NCBI GenBank assembly: GCA_964491485.1 | Contig: CAZBGV010000001.1 | Location: forward strand, 41,420 to 105,419 | Origin: IDS-8 sp964491485 | Lineage (GTDB): Bacteria; Pseudomonadota; Gammaproteobacteria; Steroidobacterales; Woeseiaceae | DNA length: 64,000 nt | Direction: 5' to 3' | Shown here: positions 5,591-14,477 of the stretch, piece after piece | Layout: every line of letters starts with the position of its first letter | How positions within the stretch are numbered: position 1 is the first letter of the stretch | Notes under the pieces: model-generated | Told to the model about the DNA's origin: nothing | Database searches by the model: none | The model's input: the letters and a program-made list of their open reading frames with translations, nothing else | Translations under genes and position numbers: made by a program

Positions 5591-7449
5591 TGATCGGCAG
5601 CGCGCTCGGCATGCTCCTCGAGCTTGCAATCAAGAGCACCTGCGTGCTCGGCGTCGCGTTCGTGGTGGCGAGACTCTGCCGGCGCGCGTCCGCGGAGGAG
5701 CGTCACCTCGTCTGGGCCTGCGGCCTGCTCGGCGTCCTCGCGCTGCCGGCGCTCCCGCAGCCGGACCTGGGGCTGACGGCCGCCGGGCTCCTGCCCGAAG
5801 CGGCAGCAATCCTGCACGGCGCCGCCGATCGCGGGGCGCTGCCGGACCTGCCCGCTCCGGCCGCGGCAAGCTTTTCCCCTGCGCACGCGACGCCGCCCGC
5901 GGCCGTAGCTGAGCCTGCGCGCTGGCCGGCGGCGCTGCTCGGGACTTACGCGGCGGTCGCCTGCGCACTGCTGCTCTGGCTGGCCGTTTCCTCCGCGCGC
6001 ATCGGCCGCTCGCTGCGGCGGCTCGAGGACGTGACGCACCGCCCCACGCTCGCGCTGCTCGAAGCCGCGGCCGCGCGTAACGACATCCGGCGGCGCGTGG
6101 GGGCGAAGTGGTCGAGCCGGGACGCCACGCCGCTCGCGTGGGGATGCTTCAGTCCCCTCGTGGTGCTGCCGCAGGATTTCACCCGCCTGCCTCCGGCGGA
6201 GCAGCAGAACGCGATCGAGCACGAGCTCGCGCACATCGCCCGCTGGGATTTTGTCACCACGTCACTCGCCTGGGCGTGCTGCGCGGTGTACTGGTTCCAG
6301 CCGCTCGCGTGGCTCGCCTGCCGCCGGCTGATGCAGGAGAGCGAGATCGCCTGCGACGACCGCGTGCTCGCGAACGGCGCGAGCGGGCGCGATTACGCGC
6401 GCCAGCTCGTCGACGCCGCGAGAGCCGTGAGCGCTCCGAGCGCCCGCGCGGCGGCGATGGCGGGCGGCGGCTCCGTCACGCGGCGAATCACGGCCATCCT
6501 CGATCCGACGAAGAGGAGAAAAACCATGAGCAGGCTGCAATCCCTTTCGGTGCTCGCGCTCGCGACGGTGCTCCTCGTGCCGTTCAACGCGCTGACGGCA
6601 AAACCCCGCACGGCGGCGGCCGTGCCCGACACGACCGGGGGCGGCGAGCCGAACGCACGCGCGCTCGCGGCCGCGGGGCATGAGAGCGAAGCGGCGGCCC
6701 TGCTCGCCGACGGCATCGTGGAGAGCGGCGCGGGAGGCTGTTCGCTCTGCTACGACGTCCTGTCGCGGCGCAATGCGACATCCCAAAGGGAAGCGCGCGC
6801 CGTGCGCCGCGCTTTCGACCTCGTCGAGGAACGGGCGCGCGCGAGCGGGAACGGCAACCTGCTGGTCGCGCTGGCCGAGATTTGCCACCGGAGCGGCGAC
6901 GAGGACGAGCTCGACCGCGCCACGTGGTACCTCCTGGAAGGTTTCCGGCTGGGCGGCCTGACCGGCGAATCCGGCATCGTCGCACTCGGCATTCTCGAGG
7001 ACCTCGGCTGGTACAGCCAGGCGAAGGCCCTGGCGCAGAGCCTGCACGACAACCCGCAATCGAGCCTCTACCAGTCGCCGGAAACGGAGGCCTGGATCAA
7101 GCGGCTGGACAGGCGGCTCTCACAGGCCGAGTTCGTCACGTCGCGGCTCATCGAGCCGAAGACGAGCGTGACGATCGAGGGCGACCTGATGCCGCTGTAC
7201 CGGGTGCCGCCCGTCTATCCGCCGGAAGCGCTGGCGACTGGCCAGGAGGCCGACGTCCAGCTGCGCTTTACCCTGTCGGAAACCGGGCACCCGAGGGACG
7301 TCGAGGTCGTTTACTCCAGCAATCCGGCCTTCGATCGGCCGGCTCGGGAATCGGTATCGCAGTGGCTTTACGCCCCGCAGCTCGTGAACGGCGTGCCGGT
7401 CGAAAAGCCGGGCGAGCACGTCGTGATCCGGTTCCTGCTGGAGGACTGA
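5587..7449 (+). CDS. BlaR1-like M56 metallopeptidase fused to a TonB C-terminal domain
   Basis: 620-residue membrane sensor-protease. Residues 1-280 hold four membrane segments and the zinc motif HELAH (about 210-214, in NAIEHELAHIARWDF), the M56 signature. A further hydrophobic segment (SVLALATVLLVPFNALTA) follows KRRKTMSRLQ near residue 320. The rest is periplasmic: a helical, TPR-like region (about 350-520), then a TonB C-terminal-type domain (PLYRVPPVYPPEALATGQEADVQLRF to the end). The penicillin-binding sensor of true BlaR1 is absent, so beta-lactam sensing is not implied. Translationally coupled to the repressor. Ligand unknown. Confidence 0.87.
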   Translation: MMIGSALGMLLELAIKSTCVLGVAFVVARLCRRASAEERHLVWACGLLGVLALPALPQPDLGLTAAGLLPEAAAILHGAADRGALPDLPAPAAASFSPAHATPPAAVAEPARWPAALLGTYAAVACALLLWLAVSSARIGRSLRRLEDVTHRPTLALLEAAAARNDIRRRVGAKWSSRDATPLAWGCFSPLVVLPQDFTRLPPAEQQNAIEHELAHIARWDFVTTSLAWACCAVYWFQPLAWLACRRLMQESEIACDDRVLANGASGRDYARQLVDAARAVSAPSARAAAMAGGGSVTRRITAILDPTKRRKTMSRLQSLSVLALATVLLVPFNALTAKPRTAAAVPDTTGGGEPNARALAAAGHESEAAALLADGIVESGAGGCSLCYDVLSRRNATSQREARAVRRAFDLVEERARASGNGNLLVALAEICHRSGDEDELDRATWYLLEGFRLGGLTGESGIVALGILEDLGWYSQAKALAQSLHDNPQSSLYQSPETEAWIKRLDRRLSQAEFVTSRLIEPKTSVTIEGDLMPLYRVPPVYPPEALATGQEADVQLRFTLSETGHPRDVEVVYSSNPAFDRPARESVSQWLYAPQLVNGVPVEKPGEHVVIRFLLED

Positions 7450-7470
7450 ATCGACGGGTCGGCGGCACCG

Positions 7471-8724
7471 TCACTCCCCGAAGCTGTTCCACGCGAGCCA
7501 GGAGAAGAACACGAGCACCGCCAGCAGCACGAGCGTAGTCAGCGGGCGGTTGCGATGCCGCCCGCCGACCCACGCGGCGCGCCCGTTCAGGATCAGCAAG
7601 ACGAGCGCGAGCGCCGGAAAGAACCAGGCGCCGATCACGGCATACAGCTTCTGCACTTCGCGGAAGGTGAAGAACAGGCCCGCCAGCGGCAGGACGGCGA
7701 GCAGCACCAGGTAGATGCGGTACGGCCGGCCGCGCGTATCGACCGCCGCGCGCACGGTGTCCGGCCTGTGGCCCTCCCGCAGCAGGGCCCACGCATCCGC
7801 GAACAGGTACGGCACTGCCTGCCAGACGCCGAGCAGGCTGCTGAACACGGCACCGAAGCTGCCGAGCAGGAACAGCCATTTGCCCGCCGGCCCGAGGATT
7901 TCGTCGAGGCGCGCGGACAGGGCGACGAGCAGGCCCGCGCCGCCGCCCTCGACCTGCACGGCCGTGCCGACGATCACCATGGCGACTCCGAACAGCGCCG
8001 TCATCGCGTAGCCGATGCCGAGATCCAGGCGGCAGGCGCGCAGGTCGGCCGGACCGGTGAAGCCTTCCTCGCGCAGCCAGTAGCCGTAACAAAGCACGGT
8101 CAGCGTGCCGCCGATGCCGCCCATGAGCGCGATCGTCCACGCGAGCCCTTCACCGCCCGCCTCCGGAATGCGCGGGATGACGAGACCGCTCGCGACCGCC
8201 GCGGTGCCGGGCCACAGCAGCACGGCCGTGGCCACGACCGTCACGAACATGAGCCCGATGCAAACGCGCATGACGAGCTCGAACAGGCGATAGCCGCCGA
8301 GCCACACCATCGCGAGGCCCGCCAGCGCGGCGGCGGTGCCGAACACGATTTTGCCGTCGCGGGCGTCGGCGAAGACCGGCAGCATCGCGTGCAGCGTGAC
8401 GCCGCTTGCGCTCACCTGCGCGGAGCCCACGAAAAAGGACCACAGCACGAGATACGGAAGGAACAGCCACAGCGCCGCCGGCCCGAAGCGGTGGGCAACG
8501 CCCTCGAGCAGGGTTTCGCCGGTCGCGAGCTGCCAGCGCGCGAGGCCTTCCGTCACCACGAACTTGAGGAACGAGCCCGCTACGGCCGCCCACAGTACGG
8601 CCGTACCGAGCAGCGCGCCGGCGATCGCGCCGGTGGCGAGATCGCCGCTGCCGACGCCGGTCGCTGCGAGCAGCAGCCCGGGCCCGAGCATTCCCCAGCC
8701 GGTTTTCCTGCGCTCCCCGCCCAA
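7471..8724 (-). CDS. Nramp-related transporter lacking the canonical metal motifs
   Basis: 417 residues, about eleven hydrophobic segments, Nramp (SLC11) superfamily layout beginning GMLGPGLLLAATGVGSGDLATG. The classical metal-binding DPGN of helix 1 is replaced by GVGSGDL, and the MPH of helix 6 by LMGGIGG (in TIALMGGIGGTLTVL). Transport of Mn2+ or Fe2+ as in MntH is therefore doubtful. Start taken as TTG at 8724, which has AGGGGGGC at the right distance; the ATG at 8691 (MLGPG) is an alternative. Stands alone, convergent with the M56 gene. Confidence 0.82.
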   Translation of the reverse strand: MGGERRKTGWGMLGPGLLLAATGVGSGDLATGAIAGALLGTAVLWAAVAGSFLKFVVTEGLARWQLATGETLLEGVAHRFGPAALWLFLPYLVLWSFFVGSAQVSASGVTLHAMLPVFADARDGKIVFGTAAALAGLAMVWLGGYRLFELVMRVCIGLMFVTVVATAVLLWPGTAAVASGLVIPRIPEAGGEGLAWTIALMGGIGGTLTVLCYGYWLREEGFTGPADLRACRLDLGIGYAMTALFGVAMVIVGTAVQVEGGGAGLLVALSARLDEILGPAGKWLFLLGSFGAVFSSLLGVWQAVPYLFADAWALLREGHRPDTVRAAVDTRGRPYRIYLVLLAVLPLAGLFFTFREVQKLYAVIGAWFFPALALVLLILNGRAAWVGGRHRNRPLTTLVLLAVLVFFSWLAWNSFGE

Positions 8725-8989
8725 GCCATCGCCCCCCTGCCCTGGTCGATGCGTACCCTACCGCTCCCGCCGACCCGGTGCCAGCGTGGACCACCGGGCA
8801 TTCGCGCCGGAATACGCCGCGAGCCGCCGGCCGGCGCTGCCGCGGCGCGGCGCCCGCTGCGTGTCGCAACGCACCTCGCGGAATTTCCCGCCGGCATCAT
8901 CGAGCTTCACGCAGGTTTCATGCAGCATCACCCGCGCGCGTACACAGTGTCGCGGTCCTCCCCCCTCGCGCTTTTCCCGGAGAATCGCC

Positions 8990-9343
8990 ATGCAACGGCA
9001 GCATGCAGACCCCGCCCCGCTCCGCTGGCTCATCGCCTTCTCGGCACTCTCGCTCGGTTTGCTCGCCGGGCAAGCCTCTGCCGAAGACCGCGACGCCGCC
9101 GGCATGAAGGTGAGCTTCGCCGATCTCGACCTCGACAAGCAGGCCGGCGCGGAAACGCTCTATAGCCGCATCCAGTTCGCTGCGCACGCCGTGTGTGGGC
9201 GCGCCGACACGCGCGAGCTCGAGCGCCGCTCCGAGTTTCACAAATGCATCGACGAGACCGTGCAGGCGGCGCTCAAGCAGGTCAATCGCAGCAGCCTGTA
9301 CGCCGTGCACAATCGCAGGAACGGAACGCACGTTCCAGGCTGA
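8990..9343 (+). CDS. UrcA family secreted protein
   Basis: 117 residues with a signal peptide (WLIAFSALSLGLLAGQASA, cleavage near AEDRD). The mature part fits the UrcA family: VSFADLDLDKQAGAETLYSRI, then AAHAVCG and a second cysteine (FHKCIDE), probably a disulfide pair, then a helical end ALKQVNRSSLYAVHN. Function of the family is unknown. ATG at 8990 has CGGAG upstream. The 265 bases between the Nramp-related gene and this start show nothing I recognise beyond promoter space. Confidence 0.85.
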   Translation: MQRQHADPAPLRWLIAFSALSLGLLAGQASAEDRDAAGMKVSFADLDLDKQAGAETLYSRIQFAAHAVCGRADTRELERRSEFHKCIDETVQAALKQVNRSSLYAVHNRRNGTHVPG

Positions 9344-9618
9344 TGCATCGGCTCTGACGCGGCGGCAATCGTCCCCGGCCCCGCTCGCCCGGCCGCCGCC
9401 GGGCGGGCGCCGCGCTCCGCTCGCCGGCCGGACAGCGGGCGCGCGACAGCCGGCTCATCGACGCACGCGGGCTCATGACGCGAAGGGCTGATGACGCATC
9501 GTGATAGCAGCGTGAAAAGGCGTGGCCTAGAATCCCGGAAGGCATTTCGCCTCGCCCGCAGATACTGGAGCTGGGCATTAACCGCACCCGGGAAGCGGCG
9601 CCGCATCTCGAAGAGATC
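9344..9618. other. Intergenic region with GC-rich hairpin
   Basis: No gene seen. A strong stem, CGCCCGGC paired with GCCGGGCG around 9387-9406, lies behind the UrcA gene without a T-tract. The frame of the following regulator is open from 9508, but the stretch has no standard start codon. Confidence 0.4.
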
Positions 9619-10587
9619 GGCTATCGCGTCGGCGACCTGACCGTCGACGTGCGCAGGCAGCACGTTGCCCGCGGTCACGAAAAGATCAACCTTTCTCCGC
9701 TTTCCTACGAGCTCCTGCTGACGTTGCTGCATGCCGCGCCGCATCTCGTCTCCCTCGACGACCTGATGAAGGGGGTGTGGCCCGGACTCATCGTCAGCCC
9801 GGAAACCGTCAGCCAGCGCGTGAAGCTGGTCCGGCAGGCCCTCGGGGACTGTGCCGGCTCGCCACGCTACATTGCGGGCGTGCGCGGCCGGGGCTACCAG
9901 CTGGTCGCCAACGTCGAGCCGCTTGCGGCCGTCCACGTGCCGCGCGTGAACGGCGCAGCGGCAGGGGCAGCCGCCGCGCCCGCGAATGCTCCCGCCCCGG
10001 TGGCCGCGGAAGCCGCCGCCCCCTCGCCGCCTCGCGCGCGACGCCTCGCGCGGCAGGTCGCGTACGGGGCGCTGGCCGTGCTCGCCGCCCTCTTCCTCTA
10101 CGTGTCCGGCGACACGCCGCCGCGTGCGTGGTGGGCTGCCGGCTCGCCGGCCGCGCCCGAGATCGGCGCCAGGTCGCTCGCGGTGCTGCCGTTCGTCAAC
10201 CTGAGTGGCGACCCGGCGAGCGAGCACCTGGGCGAGGGCCTTTCCGAGGAGATCCTGAACCGCTTGTCCCGCGCGCGCGGCCTGCGCGTGGCCGCGCGCA
10301 CCTCGTCCTTCGCCTACCGGGACCGCGACGTCGATGCCCGCCGGCTGCAGGACCTGCTCGGCGTCCGCTACCTGCTCGAGGGCAGCGTCCGCCGCGAAGG
10401 GCAGCACCTGAGGGTGACCGTCCAGCTGGTCGACGAGTCGGGCTTCCGGGTGTGGAGCGGTACCTACGACCGTCAACTCACCGGCATGCTCGCGCTGCAG
10501 GACGACATCGCCGGGTCGGTAGTGACGAGCGTGCTGCCGCGGCTCACGGCGGAGAACGATACCGTGCCGCGCGTCGAGCCCACCTGA
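9619..10587 (+). CDS. CadC-like regulator: winged helix, membrane anchor, TolB-like periplasmic domain
   Basis: Domain order: OmpR/PhoB-type winged helix (YRVGDLTVDVRRQHV to VRGRGYQLVANVE), a proline/alanine-rich linker, one membrane segment (VAYGALAVLAALFLYVSG), and a periplasmic TolB/FlgO-like domain (SLAVLPFVNLSGDPASEHLGEGLSEEI to the end). Usual relatives continue into TPR repeats; this one stops after the TolB-like fold. Start is a problem: homology begins at about 9619, but the first standard start in frame is GTG 9649, and the stop-free stretch back to 9508 holds only ATT or CTG candidates (CTG 9565). Either a rare start or a local error. Target genes unknown. Confidence 0.75.
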   Translation, partial: GYRVGDLTVDVRRQHVARGHEKINLSPLSYELLLTLLHAAPHLVSLDDLMKGVWPGLIVSPETVSQRVKLVRQALGDCAGSPRYIAGVRGRGYQLVANVEPLAAVHVPRVNGAAAGAAAAPANAPAPVAAEAAAPSPPRARRLARQVAYGALAVLAALFLYVSGDTPPRAWWAAGSPAAPEIGARSLAVLPFVNLSGDPASEHLGEGLSEEILNRLSRARGLRVAARTSSFAYRDRDVDARRLQDLLGVRYLLEGSVRREGQHLRVTVQLVDESGFRVWSGTYDRQLTGMLALQDDIAGSVVTSVLPRLTAENDTVPRVEPT

Positions 10588-10609
10588 AGCACGCTGCACA
10601 CGCCTGGCG

Positions 10610-11641
10610 CTATTGTCGCAGGCGGTTGCGCGCGGCAGCGGCGGTGCCGCCGCTTTGCATCAGGGCGAGCAGCGTGAAGCCCGCCGCCGAGAGCACCGCG
10701 GCTGTCGCGACCGGATGCAGCGAAGCGCGGGTGTACAGGCTCGACTGCATCACGCGTCCCTCGTAGCTGCCGTGCACGTGCCCGTCCTCGCCGGCGCCCT
10801 GCAGTGCCCCCTCGCGGTGGCGCGCGGGTTCGTCGCGCAGCTGGCGCGGCGCCATGAGGCTCCGGTTCATCCAGTCGACGAGCACCGGGAATTGCCGGTT
10901 CAGCATGCTCACCATTTTCGAGCCGCCGCCGACGTAGATGTCGCGCTTCGGGTGCTCGGCGGCATGCAGGATCGCGCGCGCGACTTCTTCGGGCGCATAT
11001 ACCGGCGGCGGCAGCGTGAGCTCCCGCGCGGTGTAGTTCTTCGCGTGCTCGGGATACGGCGTATCGATGCCGGCCGGCTTCACCAGCGTCACCGAAACCG
11101 GCGCGCCGTCCTGCCTGAGCTCCATGCGCAGCGCGTCGGTGAAGCCCTTCACGGCGTGCTTGCTCGCGGCGTAGAACCCCTGCAGCGGAATCGCCGCGTC
11201 GGACAGCTCGCTGCCGATGTTGATGATCGCCCCGCCGCGGCTTTTCAGGTGACCGAGCGCGACCAGCGAGCCGTTGACGACGCCCCAGAAGTTGGTATCG
11301 AACAGGCGCCGCGCGTCCTCTTCCGAGACCTCCTCGAGACGCCCGTAGATCGAGACGCCGGCGTTGTTGACCCAGGTGTCGAAGCCACCGAAGCGTTCGA
11401 GAGCCGTATCGGCGATTTTCTGCACGTCCTCGCGCCGCCCGACGTCCGCGACCACGTGCACGGCGCGGCCATCGCCGCCGACCCGGCGCAGGGCGCCGGC
11501 GAGTGCCTCGCCGTTGCGCGACGCGAGCACCACCCGCGCGCCGCGCTCGGCGGCGGCCTGCGCGGTGGCGAGGCCGATCCCGCTCGATGCTCCGGTGATG
11601 ACGATGACCTGCTCGTGCAGCGGCTTCAGTGAATGGATCAT
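10610..11641 (-). CDS. Short-chain dehydrogenase/reductase
   Basis: 343 residues. Classical SDR motifs: VIVITGASSGIGLATAQA (NAD(P) loop), NNAGVSIYG, and the catalytic Ser-Tyr-Lys in IINIGSELSDAA...FYAASKHAVKGF. Arg in LASRNGE suggests NADP(H) preference. A C-terminal extension of ~90 residues ends in a hydrophobic segment (ATAAVLSAAGFTLLALM), so it may be membrane-attached. The start at 11641 has CGGAG upstream; the longer frame to 11794 is not needed. Substrate unknown. Confidence 0.9.
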   Translation of the reverse strand: MIHSLKPLHEQVIVITGASSGIGLATAQAAAERGARVVLASRNGEALAGALRRVGGDGRAVHVVADVGRREDVQKIADTALERFGGFDTWVNNAGVSIYGRLEEVSEEDARRLFDTNFWGVVNGSLVALGHLKSRGGAIINIGSELSDAAIPLQGFYAASKHAVKGFTDALRMELRQDGAPVSVTLVKPAGIDTPYPEHAKNYTARELTLPPPVYAPEEVARAILHAAEHPKRDIYVGGGSKMVSMLNRQFPVLVDWMNRSLMAPRQLRDEPARHREGALQGAGEDGHVHGSYEGRVMQSSLYTRASLHPVATAAVLSAAGFTLLALMQSGGTAAAARNRLRQ

Positions 11642-11841
11642 GGCGGAATCTCCGATGGATGGCTGTGGCAACGCGGTGGGGTGCGCCCGCGACGACGCCC
11701 GGGAGCCGCGCAAGCAACGTCCGGCGGGATGCAATATCGATACCAGCGGCCGGCATCCGCCGAAGGACCTGAAAGTGCGCGCGGCGCACGGCATACTGCG
11801 GCGCCTGGCATCACCGGAACAGAGGACAAGGAGCCTTGCCG

Positions 11842-12822
11842 ATGACGACAGTGCGTTGCGTGCCTCTCGGGCTCGTGCTGGCGGCGGCGCTTGCCGGCGC
11901 CGCCGAGCCTGCCGACCCCTGGACCCGCATTTTTCCGGACGCGGGCCAGAAGCCCGCGCTCGTCTTTCCGGGCCAGATCTCGACGGGCGACGACGAGTCG
12001 CATCCGACGCTCGCGCCGGACGGGCGCACGTTCTTCTACCTCAAGAACACGCCATCCTTCGATTTCTACACGATCATCTACAGCACCTGGCAGGACGGCC
12101 ACTGGAGCACGCCGGAAACCGTGCCGTTCTCCGGGCAATACCCGGACGGCGATCTCGTGTTCACGCCGGACGGCAAGCGGGCGTACTTTGTCTCCGGGCG
12201 GCCGGTGAACGGCGAGCCGCGCGAGGATACCGAGATCTGGACCGTCGAGCGCACGCCGGACGGCTGGGGCGAGCCCGAGCACGTGGCCGAGCTGTCGAGC
12301 CCCGGCTTCGAGTGGTTCCCCACCCTCACGGCGGACGGGACCATGTACTTCGGCTCCTCACGCGAGGGCGGCCTCGGCGGGCACGACATCTGGCGCTCGC
12401 ACCAGGTGAACGGCGTATGGCAGCCGCCCGAGAACGTGGGCGCGCCGGTCAACTCGCCCGGCGAGGAGATCGAAGCGCTCGTCACGCCCGACGAGAGCAT
12501 GCTCGTATTCGCGGCGAAGGATCGGGGCGACGCCATCGGCGCCTATGACCTGTACATCGCGCGCCGCGACGGCGACGGCGACGGCTGGGCGGAGCCCGTG
12601 CATCCCGGTGCGCCGCTCAATTCCAAAGGCTGGGAGTTCTCGCCGCGCCTTTCGCCCGGCGGGGCGCTGTTCTTCTTCACGAGCAGCCGCGGCTTCGGCT
12701 CCGACCCGCTGAAGCACCGGCTGACGTTCGACGCGCTGGTCGAGCGCATCCGCTCGCCCGGCAACGGGCTGCGCGACATCTACGTGATGGATGCCGCCGC
12801 CCTGCGCGCGCTCGCCGAGTAG
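11842..12822 (+). CDS. Secreted PD40/WD40-like beta-propeller protein
   Basis: 326 residues: signal peptide (CVPLGLVLAAALAGAAEPA), then repeated propeller blades with the PD40 look: SHPTLAPDGRTFFYLKN, GDLVFTPDGKRAYFVSG, EWFPTLTADGTMYFGSS, IEALVTPDESMLVFAAK and EFSPRLSPGGALFFFTSS. Such proteins bind partners or carbohydrates in the periplasm; no catalytic residues are evident. AAGGAG at 11828-11833 favours the ATG at 11842 over the TTG at 11836. Precedes the ehu operon by 50 bases, with no obvious functional tie. Confidence 0.85.
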   Translation: MTTVRCVPLGLVLAAALAGAAEPADPWTRIFPDAGQKPALVFPGQISTGDDESHPTLAPDGRTFFYLKNTPSFDFYTIIYSTWQDGHWSTPETVPFSGQYPDGDLVFTPDGKRAYFVSGRPVNGEPREDTEIWTVERTPDGWGEPEHVAELSSPGFEWFPTLTADGTMYFGSSREGGLGGHDIWRSHQVNGVWQPPENVGAPVNSPGEEIEALVTPDESMLVFAAKDRGDAIGAYDLYIARRDGDGDGWAEPVHPGAPLNSKGWEFSPRLSPGGALFFFTSSRGFGSDPLKHRLTFDALVERIRSPGNGLRDIYVMDAAALRALAE

Positions 12823-12872
12823 TCGCGCTGGGCCGGTTCGACCCCGGCGGCCGGGGACGGCATACTGCGCGC

Positions 12873-13811
12873 GTGACGGAGGGATCCGACAGCGCCGAAC
12901 GCCGGACGGGCACGCGCGCGCCGGCGCTCCTCGGGCGGCTCGTCGCCTTGCTCCTGGCCATCGGCCTCGCGGGCTGGCTCTGGCCGCGGCCCGGCGAGCT
13001 CCGCGGAGGCGCGGCCATCGGCGGCCACACGCTGGAGCGCATTCGCGACGCCGGCCGGGTTCGCGTCGGCTTCGCCAACGAGGCGCCTTTCGCGTATCTC
13101 GACACAGAGACCGGCCGCCTCACCGGAGAGGCGCCGGAAATCGCGCGGCTCGTGTTCCGGCAGCTCGGCGTGAGCGACGTCCGCGGCGTACTGACGGAGT
13201 TCGGCTCGCTGATCCCGGCGCTCAAGGCGGGCCGCTTCGACGTCATCGCCGCCGGCATGTACATCACGCCCGAGCGCTGCGCCGAAGTGCTGTTCTCGGA
13301 TCCGACCTACGGCATCGGCGAAGCCTTCATCGTCGCCGCGGGCAATCCGCTCGACCTGCACGGCTACCGCGACCTGCGCGACACCCCGGGCGCGACGCTC
13401 GGCGTGGTCACGGGCGCGATCCAGCTCGAGTACGCGCGCGCCGTCGGCATCGACGATTCCCGCATCCGCATCTTTCCCGACGCGCCTTCCGCGGTGGACG
13501 GCGTCGCGGCCGGCCGGGTATCGGCATACGCCGGCACCGCGCTGACGGTCAACGATCTCCTGTCGAAGACGGCTGCGCCGCTCGAGCGCGCGCAGCCGTT
13601 CACGGATCTCGTGCTCGACGGCGAAATCGTCAAGGGCTACGGCGCGTTCGGCTTCCGCAAGAGCGACGAGGAGCTGCGCGACGCGTTCAACCAGGTGCTG
13701 CGCGGCGTGATCGGCACCGAGCAGCATCTCGAGCTCATCGAGCCGTTCGGATTCACGCGCGACATGCTGCCGGGCGGCGCCACCGCCACGGCCCTTTGCG
13801 GACGGTCCTGA
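12873..13811 (+). CDS. ehuB: Ectoine/hydroxyectoine ABC transporter substrate-binding protein EhuB
   Basis: 312 residues. Family 3 solute-binding protein that captures ectoine or 5-hydroxyectoine in the periplasm. Closely resembles known EhuB sequences along its length: LERIRDAGRVRVGFANEAPF, LTGEAPEIARLVFRQLG, VLTEFGSLIPALKAGRFDVI, AAGMYITPERCAEVLF, GYGAFGFRKSDEELRDAFN, EPFGFTRDMLPGG. A hydrophobic N-terminal stretch (LVALLLAIGLAGWLW) is the export signal; no clear lipobox. GTG start. First gene of ehuBCDA. Confidence 0.92.
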   Translation: MTEGSDSAERRTGTRAPALLGRLVALLLAIGLAGWLWPRPGELRGGAAIGGHTLERIRDAGRVRVGFANEAPFAYLDTETGRLTGEAPEIARLVFRQLGVSDVRGVLTEFGSLIPALKAGRFDVIAAGMYITPERCAEVLFSDPTYGIGEAFIVAAGNPLDLHGYRDLRDTPGATLGVVTGAIQLEYARAVGIDDSRIRIFPDAPSAVDGVAAGRVSAYAGTALTVNDLLSKTAAPLERAQPFTDLVLDGEIVKGYGAFGFRKSDEELRDAFNQVLRGVIGTEQHLELIEPFGFTRDMLPGGATATALCGRS

Positions 13812-13817
13812 GGGCCG

Positions 13818-14477
13818 GTGCTCGATTTCCTGGCGACTCACCTGCCCCGGCTGATCGAGGGGCTGCGCGTCACGCTCCAGCTCACCGTCGGCGGCGCGGT
13901 GCTGGCGGTGCTGCTCGCCGCGGCGGCGGGTCTCGCACGCCGCTCGACACGTCGCGTCCTGCGCTGGCCCGCAAACGTTTACGTCGAGGTGTTTCGCGGC
14001 ACCTCGGCGCTCGTGCAGCTCTTCTGGTTCTATTTCGCGCTGCCGTTCTTCGGCCTGAGCCTGCCCGCGCTGGTCACCGGCGTGCTGGTGCTCGGCCTGA
14101 ACAGCGGCGCGTACGGCGCGGAGGTGGTGCGCAGCGCGATCGCGGCGGTGCCGCGCGGGCAATGGGAAGCGGCGCGCGCGCTCGGTCTCGGCGCGCGGCA
14201 GGCGCTGCTGCGCGTCATCGTGCCGCAGTCGCTGCCGATGATGCTGCCGCCGGCGGGCAATCTCCTCATCGAGCTGCTCAAGAACACGGCGCTCGTCTCG
14301 CTCATCACGCTCGCCGAGCTCACGTTCACCGCCCAGGTGCAGCGCGCGGCGACGCTCGAGACGGTGCCCCTGTTCGCGCTCACGCTGCTCATCTATTTCG
14401 CGGTCGCGCAGCTGCTCCTGCTCGGCATGCGGCGGCTGGAGCGGCACGTCACCCGGCATCGGCGGGGGCAGGCATGA
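13818..14477 (+). CDS. ehuC: Ectoine/hydroxyectoine ABC transporter permease EhuC
   Basis: 219-residue HisM/GlnP-type inner-membrane permease. Membrane segments begin LRVTLQLTVGGAVLAVLLAAAAG; the EAA loop is AVPRGQWEAARALGLGARQALLRVIVPQ. GTG start at 13818 with GAGGG seven bases upstream, six bases after ehuB ends. The stop overlaps the ehuD start (ATGA), so the two permeases are translated together and should form a heterodimer. Confidence 0.92.
   Translation: MLDFLATHLPRLIEGLRVTLQLTVGGAVLAVLLAAAAGLARRSTRRVLRWPANVYVEVFRGTSALVQLFWFYFALPFFGLSLPALVTGVLVLGLNSGAYGAEVVRSAIAAVPRGQWEAARALGLGARQALLRVIVPQSLPMMLPPAGNLLIELLKNTALVSLITLAELTFTAQVQRAATLETVPLFALTLLIYFAVAQLLLLGMRRLERHVTRHRRGQA

Noticed and set aside
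5587..7449. True BlaR1 beta-lactam sensor
   Set aside because: The periplasmic part lacks the SxxK and KTG motifs of a penicillin-binding domain and ends in a TonB-type domain instead.
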